Assembly (NCBI RefSeq): GCF_001649575.2 | Contig: NC_051431.1 | Span: 6,035,749-6,099,748 of the forward strand | Direction: 5' to 3' | From: Kryptolebias marmoratus | Taxonomy: Eukaryota; Chordata; Actinopteri; Cyprinodontiformes; Rivulidae | Length of the DNA stretch: 64,000 nucleotides | Part shown: in pieces, positions 52,201 through 64,000 of the stretch | How the letters are laid out: the number at the start of each line of letters is the position of its first letter | Position numbering within the stretch: position 1 is the stretch's first letter | The notes under the pieces: generated by a model | The model's input: only the letters and a program-made list of their open reading frames with translations | Told to the model about the DNA's origin: nothing | Databases searched by the model: none | Position numbers and translations under genes: made by a program

Positions 52201-55200
52201 GTTCTCTGACAAACGAGCTACAGAGGAATTTTCCTTTGTTATTGCAGCTGATGATGATTTATCTACAGACTGATCTGAAACCAAGGCCATTTTGTCAGGT
52301 ATCACAGTGACTGCAGAGTGCTTTCCACCATCTGAATTAAAGCTGTCATCAAAATTTATACCAGCAAGAAAATCTGGGTCAAGTTCTCTGTCAGGTTTTT
52401 GTGAAGGATTGGCCTCATTTTGATCTTGCCATTTTAGTTTTGCAGTTTTGAACTGGGTAAATTCAAACTGACTGTCTGCTTCTTCTAAGAGGGAGCACAG
52501 TTCCGTCACATCAGCTTTTTCTGAAGCCGTTAATTGAGAACTGATATTTCCAGCTGCTTCTTCCAAATGAGATGGCTGGTTTGAGGTAGACATTTTACTT
52601 GGCAGAGACCTATTATTCAGGCTAACTTTATGCTTAGAGTGGTCATATTTGGTGGATTGAGTACAAAAAGTTCTTTCACCTTCAGTTTCTTCAAAGAGAC
52701 GCTTGGCTTTCTCCAGATTGGCAGAGGGGATGTGTATGCCTTTATCTGAAGCAGTTCTGAATCCCGATGAATAGGCAGAAGAGAGAGAAATGTCAGTTTC
52801 CTTTGGCAGACTGTCACAAATCTGACCACTTAATGGGATACAGTCACTTCTATCAACAACTCCTTCTGTTCTGCTGGACTGACACATTGATTTGTTCTCT
52901 ATATGTGATTCACTTTCTCTTTCAGGGTCCAGTGTCTGCCTTTCTTTGAGTTTCTGCAATGTGGTTTTCGCTTCCGATTCCAGGTGTTCGTTCCCAGTTT
53001 CTTCTTTTATAGGTGGAAAAGAAGTAGTAACACACTGTTGACTTTGATCAATGTTTTCTGAGTGAGGAAGAACTGATGAGGCAGTCATATAAGTGATGTC
53101 TGCAGCACCAGACTGCAATCCACTGTCGCTTACAGAGTCGTGACTAAGGGAGCAAGTCTGTCTTCTGTTACTGATGCCATCAGTTTCACGGAGAGGCTCA
53201 GCTTGCCTTGCTTTCTGCTTTGCTTGTTTCATGGATGAGAGACAGGCTGAAGGAGAGAAGTCATTGAAAGTATCCTTTGCTACTTTATCCTGCTGGCCAA
53301 AAATTGCCACTTGGCTAAAGTCTTGTGCAAACTCTTTGCAAAGCTGCGACATGTCAAAATCCTGGACTTTTGCTCCTCCAAAGCAGGGGATGTTTTCTCC
53401 AACGACTCTTCTCTGATTTTGGACAGTGCTCCTTTTTGTGCTGCAGCACTCTGATTCACCAGAGCCTTTCTCCAAAGGTTTAACATTCACTTCTTGTCCT
53501 AAGGAAGAGCACAGTAAAACATAAAAAGAATAAATAAATGAAATCATTGCAGTTTTTTTTTCCACATTATAGATAACATATACACATGTACATTTAACTG
53601 TCAGAAAGAAATGAGTTACCAGAATCTGAAACTCCAAATGGTGGGTCCATCTTCTGAGACCAATATCCTTTTTCTGGAACTTGTGTTTTTGAAGTTGGAA
53701 TTGTATAAACAAATTGTCTCTTTTTCTTGATGAGTCCAGAGTTTGTGATTTTTACTGATGGCCTGAAGAGCTGGACAGAATCTGTGTCACTTTGCTGTCG
53801 TTCAGTCACAACACTGCTCTCCAAAGCACAAGGTGGGATTTCAGATAAGCTTAAAGGAGACCACTGACTGACTGCAGGAACTCCAGGTTTTGCCAGTGGG
53901 GTTGAGGGTAATCTACCAGATTCTAGATCAGCTGTTGCTGCTTCACTGGATGGAGAACTGTGTGGTACTGTGGTATCCTTAGAGCTGCAGCTCTTATCGT
54001 TTGTTTGAATGACTTGTTTACATTTGATTCTGTCAGGTTTCACTTTTCTCAGAGCCGAACTACTGTTGGCGAAGAAAACTGAGTCAACATTTTCAGCTCC
54101 ATCGAGATTTTCTTCTACTTGGCCACAAACTTCTTCTTCATCAACAGCGTCTGGAAGAGTTTGTTGCCAAACATCCTCGGTCTGATTTATAGAAGGCTGA
54201 AGGCAGTTTTGGGTCTCAGAAGACACAGCACCTATTTTTTTTTTTTTTTTAACCAAACAAATCGAAATAAAATAAATATAAATAAGTAAATACGTACATA
54301 TTTATTATATAATACATGTATTTATTCATTTTTTCACATTTAAATCTGCTCCACTAATTGCATTTTGACAATGTGAAAAAGAAAACATCTGTACCTTGGG
54401 AAACAGAAGGCACGGCTTTGTTTTTTGGGACCTCAACCGAGGAGGCTTTTGAAAGTGAAGGGAAGAGCTTCCGTACAAACTAGAAATATGAGAGGAAAAG
54501 AACAGATGCTTCAAAAATAATCCAAAACAGATCCTTCTATGGTCCAACTGTCTTTTCTGTAGAAACACTTCAAAAGATTATTTCTTCTTGATGCATACAT
54601 TTTATTTTACTAATGCTCTAATATTAAAAATAGAAATTGACAAAAGAAAGTAGCAGTACATTCTGTATGGCTGGAATGGGCAGAATACTCACAACAAAGT
54701 TTCTGTCTTCAGTGACGCTCAACGGACAGGGACTCTCATCCGTTTTAGCTGTAGCATTAACAGGAAACAAAATGTTTCTTAGACTCAGATTGTTACCAAC
54801 CAAACTCATTTTACCTAACAAATACCCACTCACATAAAATCAGGGTGGATGGCACGGCCGGTGGTGTATTCAGAGAACTTGTCCATGAAATGTCGGGATT
54901 GATCTGGGCCCCGAGGCTTTCAGAAATATGCTTGGCGTAGTTGATCTGAAATGATTTTTTAAAAAATGACACTTTAATGTAGTTCTTTAAATTTAAATAG
55001 TGGTTTGCTGAGAGAAACATATTATCAGAATTTAATTTAAAATACTTACTGAGGATTTGTTTGGTGTACGGAGTAAATCTGTACAAATGATAGAAGCAAA
55101 GAAATCAACAAGATGTGCCTGAATCCTTCACATATGCTGATCATACTGATTAAAAACAGTTTATTCTTACCAAAACTGTCCTCACTGTGAGGCTCGACAC

Positions 55201-56346
55201 CTTCACTTTTCTCACCCGGGACACTGAAAAGATAAACAAGGACATAAACAAAAAAATAAAGTTGGAATGAAAACAAGAAATATACCACCACTGAACTGTA
55301 AACAGCTTCTTAAAACTTTGGTCATTAACTTTATCAGGGAATAAATTAAATCTTCCACTAAAACATTTCTCTGCTCTTGAGCATCAAGGGTTTTATCTGA
55401 AACAAGTTTTAATACCTTTTTTGCTTTTATAGCTTTTCATAAAAACAAATCTACAATGATGACTTCATCTGAAACACTGATGTGTGATGAAAAATAACAT
55501 TTTGATAATATTTCTACTGACAACACTAAGAGCTGTGTAGTAATAAATGAACATTCTGTTAGTACTCACCCCTTTCCTGACGCCTGAGATAAACACGGAC
55601 TTTGTGTTGCCATCCATGGTAACGATCCTCTCCCTAAGAAGCGCCACAGAAAGACACTGCTTTTAAGCATTACTTCAAAAAGATCCATAAATACAAGAAG
55701 ATGTAGGGCGCTAGAGTTTTTGATAATGGCATGAAATGAACCTTCCAAATGTTTAAGTACTATAAAATATATTTAAACCTTGTGCAGCTGTGAACGACGG
55801 CTCATCCTCAGTTTCAGGTGACACAATTCGACTGTGTCTGAAAACTTTGGGGGTTGAAAACAGCTGACTGTCTCCTGCTGTTTTCTCTAAAGGTGTTTTA
55901 AAATTTCCCTCTTGGTTGGCACACAGGTCATCCTTATCGGCAACGATTCTCTCACTGGAAGACGCTCGAGCCGTTAGTACTTCGAACCAGTTTGGGTCTA
56001 ATTGGCCCAGCTCTGAAATGACAGAAAAATAAACTAATAAACTTATATAAATAAATGTACCTACCTACCTACCTAAACTAAAAACACACTTATAATGGCA
56101 TCCTGTCCTGAGCTAAGACAAAACAATGATAGTGAAACTAGATTTTACATGGTACTAGTTTTCTTAACACAAAAAGAACATCCTTGATCAATAAATTGTA
56201 GTTTATATTAATCAGTTTAAATCTTTTGCACCGAGCTTTATGTAATAATGTGACTGAGATAATGATCTAAGTTACTACTTTTTTTTATAAATTGCAAGCT
56301 GACATATCTTACCTTTCCAGATTTCATCCTTGAACGCGTCGTACAT
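43264..56346 (-). CDS. brca2: BRCA2, DNA double-strand-break repair / RAD51 mediator (complete coding region)
   Basis: Loads RAD51 on single-stranded DNA in homologous recombination. My model has 26 coding exons (minus): 56313-56346, 55779-56012, 55570-55633, 55171-55223, 55050-55078, 54834-54945, 54693-54748, 54395-54479, 53620-54231, 48900-53498, 48534-48632, 48386-48455, 47836-48284, 47574-47755, 47283-47470, 47023-47193, 46152-46524, 45915-46070, 45685-45832, 45469-45575, 45198-45393, 44939-45105, 44723-44861, 44375-44631, 43710-43844 and 43264-43626. They total 9078 nt and 3025 residues, with all phases consistent. The exon count and several exon lengths (70, 182, 188, 171, 156, 139) equal the human ones. 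Landmarks: PALB2-binding LDPNWFEVL with Trp20; 13 BRC-like repeats at about residues 669-1787; the conserved [13 protein letters not shown]; the helical and OB-fold DNA-binding region from about residue 2166 to 2890 ([77 protein letters not shown]); nuclear [17 protein letters not shown]; and [13 protein letters not shown] near the end. Start: first ATG in this frame; no in-frame ATG precedes it in the exon. Confidence 0.97.
49417..51144 (-). repeat. brca2: Three tandem copies of a three-BRC module in brca2 exon 11
   Basis: Nine BRC-like repeats fall into three A-B-C sets. A repeats (GFQTxSGK type) are at 51064-51144, 50378-50461 and 49747-49825. B repeats (GFxxxSGxPV, SSEALQ(K/R)A) are at 50903-50986, 50231-50311 and 49589-49669. 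C repeats ([18 protein letters not shown] type) are at 50727-50811, 50057-50138 and 49417-49497. Spacer text also recurs. For example, ISL-type endings and HCGFTTAGG or PCGFTTAGG follow a Lys/Glu-rich spacer in each set. The period is about 630-690 nt. Confidence 0.85.
51226..52770 (-). repeat. brca2: Four N-terminal BRC-like repeats of brca2 exon 11
   Basis: These are single, more diverged repeats upstream of the tandem module. They are at 52687-52770 ([20 protein letters not shown]), 52006-52092 ([20 protein letters not shown]), 51655-51738 ([20 protein letters not shown]) and 51226-51304 ([20 protein letters not shown]). All four keep the FxxA core that contacts RAD51 in BRC repeats of known structure. 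Confidence 0.85.
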
Positions 56347-56600
56347 GTTTTTTAAGGATAAGTAAGTCAAGTAACACCTAAAGTCATGGCACACCTAAGA
56401 AAACAAAACGTCAATAATACAAACATGAATCTTTATTATACGCTTGTGATCTTTTACCTGGTTAAGTTATAGTTAAGTTGTTAAGTCAAACTGTCAGATA
56501 ATGTTTGGTTCAGAGCCGTAGGACACCACGGCTAACAATCTCAAAGTTATACAAATACACACACGTCAAATAAATTCGGTTTTAAAAACACAAACTTACC
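56347..56600 (-). other. brca2: brca2 5' leader and first intron
   Basis: The first coding exon appears to begin at 56394 after a TTTTCTTAG acceptor, leaving about 48 nt of leader. The leader carries a 7-codon upstream frame (ATG at 56387, TGA ending at 56367) that closes 20 nt before the BRCA2 start. A GTAAGTTTGT donor next to 56600 marks the end of a non-coding first exon. Confidence 0.6.
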
Positions 56601-56800
56601 ACGACGACCCGTAGGACTGCTGTCGCTCACATCGCGAAAAGAACTCCGAACAAAATGTTGAAAAGGAAACTCAAAACGCAGAGATAAACAACTAGAACTA
56701 CGTTGAAAAGTGCTTGCTAGCTACTACGTCCTCACGGCGCAACACAAATCTCGCGCGCCGCAACCGGAAGTGACAACGTCTTCAAAATAAGAGTTCTAAA
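56600..56800 (-). promoter_or_regulatory. brca2: brca2 non-coding exon 1 and promoter
   Basis: A locally CpG-rich stretch includes TCGCGCGCCGCAACCGGAAG. The exon donor is at 56599, so exon 1 lies just above it. CGGAAGTGAC at 56765-56774 is an ETS-type site next to an ACGTC. The transcription start is not resolvable from sequence, and no TATA box is evident. Confidence 0.6.
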
Positions 56801-58453
56801 TTAAAACGTCATGATGTCGTCGTGATGCAGTTAAAACATTTTTGATTCACTGAACGAAATGCACATTAAAAGGGTCTAATCTAGACAACACGCCTGCTGT
56901 ATGGGAAAGAAAAAAAGCTTTTTTTGGAAGCAGTTTTATTTGTCTCAAAAACTGCAAATAAAATAGACCCTGTCCTACCCTACCTGGGACGGTAGGTGGC
57001 GGTATGAACTATAGGGTGTATTGTATTCTGCCAATAAACAAAAATAATGTATTAAGTTTACATATATTGTGAATATAGCGCATATTAAATTATATCTGGT
57101 GGAGATAATATATAAAAATACAAGTGCTGTGTCTGTGTGGGGACAAATGGACCAAAACTTCACAGCCAATCACTGCAGAGCAGATTCTTTTCATAACCAG
57201 TTTCTCTCAATCTGATGTAACCTTATAAAAATTTAGTCTCACGTTTGTGCTAAAATAAAAATAAAAAAGAAGTGCAAAATCATTTTTAATAGAAGCAAAG
57301 ATGACAAGATGACTCCTTAGTTTAACAAATATATGCTTTAGTGACACTTGTGTGAACAGAACACCCCTCAGATAATAAATAAAAATATAATAATGTTAAT
57401 ACATTGCCAAAGCAAAAGTATTTACAAAACCAGCGGCTGTAACAACAACTGTGGAAGCCTTACAAGTACATAAATCCTTTTTTTCTGCATGCAACTAAAA
57501 CTTTAACTTCATAAAAATATCATCCTATGAGTCTTACCAAAGCCTTCAGTTCACTATTTACAACCAATCAATTAAAATAGTTTATTTATTTGTTCATAAA
57601 CATTATTTATTTTATAGTACATAGAATTTGCATGCTTGGCTTGTTTAACAGATGGGACAACATATTCTCTATAGATCTTATTAGATAAAAGCATGTTTTT
57701 CTCTAGCTTAAAATATAAATATTTTACGTATTTGCAAAAAAAGCTACGCAGTTTTAAAGTACAGTAAGATGTTTTAAGTAACAAAGAACCCACAAGGTAG
57801 CATGTAGGTTGGATAGATTACAGTAGATTTGCAGCATGTCAGAACACTTTAACATGAACCACCCATACAAATCAGAATCAATAATTCCATCCATGATGGT
57901 TTATATAATTTAATTTTCACACTCATGCACAGTCACAACACATCAAAACCTACACATAAATACACACAAAGGACTCACATATGTAATGATTCCTCCCTTT
58001 TTTTCCACTAACAGTGTTTTCCAATGCTATGACATTTAAATACATTCTTTTAAGAGACGGAAAAGGTAAAAGATTGCACATTTTCCCTCAACATGAAAAA
58101 CAACACAGCTGATAGAGCATTGCTTAGCTTTGGTACGTTATTTGTTAAATAGGACAGTTGTTGACTTCTGTGGCAAATGGTGGCTTTGTGGTGATTTCTT
58201 TTATTAGTGCAAGGAAAGGTTAACTCTGTTACAACAGCAAATAAAACTGTCAAGCCAAAACTGCTGCATGTTTAAAGATTTGAGCTCAAGATTATGACAT
58301 ACTCTGAGACAGAAAAAAGGAGCAAGGGTTTGGTTATTGTCAGGAAAGAGCAGAGATTTTGGTAAAAATTGAAATGAAAGAGCTGCCTGAGACAAGTCTG
58401 GAGTTACACAGAGTGCTGCACAGCTACAAGTGTCTCAAACTGCCAAACCGCCA
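56801..58453. other. Region between brca2 promoter and fry stop codon (fry 3' UTR and flank)
   Basis: AT-rich, without credible coding exons. Most of 57.3-58.45 kb is probably the fry 3' UTR on the minus strand. Several AATAAA-type motifs occur in that orientation, for example in the TTTATTTATT at about 57583-57592 and others near 57.25-57.4 kb. The brca2 promoter lies directly beyond, so fry's 3' end and brca2's start are within about 1.7 kb. Confidence 0.55.
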
Positions 58454-63468
<5,015 letters not shown>

Positions 63469-64000
63469 CTATGATAGCGAACAGCTGTGTTATTATTCAC
63501 CAAGATTCTGGCTACAGTGTAATCTACTAACACAAACATGCAGCGCAAGTTCAGTAAAAAGGTAATCTAATCTTATTCACCAATCATATTCTTATATAAA
63601 TCTCACTAAATTACAACTAAAAAGCCCCACTTTGCTTTTGAAACTGGTGGGGTTGCAACTATTTACAGGCTAATGTTCTCTAGATCTGAGTGCTTTTTTG
63701 GTCATACAAAATGCAGAATGCTTTTTAATTTGACAAGACTCCGAAGATGTCAGTCATCTTCTATAGTCCAGCATAGCTCCAACTCAACAGGTCAAACAAG
63801 GAAGACGAGTCATTCTCAGTTCCTGTTTAAACGGCTGTGTGGTGCAGTATTTCTGTGTGAACATGCAACATCAGAAAGACACATTCCAATTAATCTTCCC
63901 TGAATGTCACTGATTATAGTTAGCAAATGTCAACAATTCTGTAATTCATAAATCTAAAGGCTGGAATATAAGACTGATGTGTGCTACAAATAAACTGAAG
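63469..64000. other. fry intron reaching the right edge
   Basis: It begins (minus sense) upstream of the acceptor at 63469. I see no further exon with a fry-like translation before the window ends. Confidence 0.6.

Noticed and set aside
48707..53416. Many plus-strand open frames across brca2 exon 11
   Set aside because: They are antisense shadows of the 4.6-kb coding exon, with no start context, splice sites or protein similarity.

Overview
The window is vertebrate nuclear DNA, almost certainly from a ray-finned (teleost) fish. The genes are split into short exons with GT-AG introns. The proteins match vertebrate families (BRCA2, FRY, N4BP2L2, TRMT9B, DLC1/STARD13). The non-coding DNA carries typical fish repeats: Tc1/mariner remnants, a fish tRNA-like SINE, an RTE/Rex-like LINE tail and a TIR-bearing MITE. 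All identifications come from reading the sequence and from remembered family sequences; no search was run.

Layout from left to right. Positions 1-11.7 kb hold the N-terminal coding exons of a DLC1/STARD13-family RhoGAP on the minus strand, which runs off the left edge. Positions 11.7-23.3 kb are repeat-rich non-coding DNA with a possible first exon near 20.4 kb. Positions 23.4-26.1 kb hold an HDAC-fold deacetylase (hdac12-like) on the plus strand. Its reading frame is intact except for one in-frame TGA 25 codons before the natural stop. Positions 27.8-29.6 kb hold trmt9b (minus), a tRNA-methyltransferase-like gene, followed by about 9 kb of repeats and a CpG-rich patch that may be its promoter. 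Positions 39.0-41.8 kb hold n4bp2l2 (minus). Positions 43.3-56.35 kb hold a complete brca2 (minus): 26 coding exons, 9078 nt and 3025 residues by my splice model, with every intron phase consistent. Positions 58.5-63.5 kb hold the last exons of fry (minus), which runs off the right edge.

The order fry - brca2 - n4bp2l2 - (stard13/dlc1) is the conserved vertebrate block found on human chromosome 13q13. Here hdac12 and trmt9b sit inside it, and PDS5B and KL are not present in the interval. The genes do not form one pathway. BRCA2 acts in RAD51-dependent repair. N4BP2L2 has a P-loop kinase-like domain. FRY is a giant scaffold protein. The RhoGAP, the methyltransferase and the deacetylase act separately.

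The observations most worth checking are these: (1) BRCA2 exon 11 encodes 13 BRC-like repeats, the last nine forming a three-repeat module present three times in tandem; (2) the nonsense codon directly after the catalytic GGGY of the deacetylase; (3) an 18-nt cassette-like microexon in fry; (4) GC-AG introns in brca2 and hdac12; (5) a DLC1-type long N-terminus in a STARD13-type neighbourhood.
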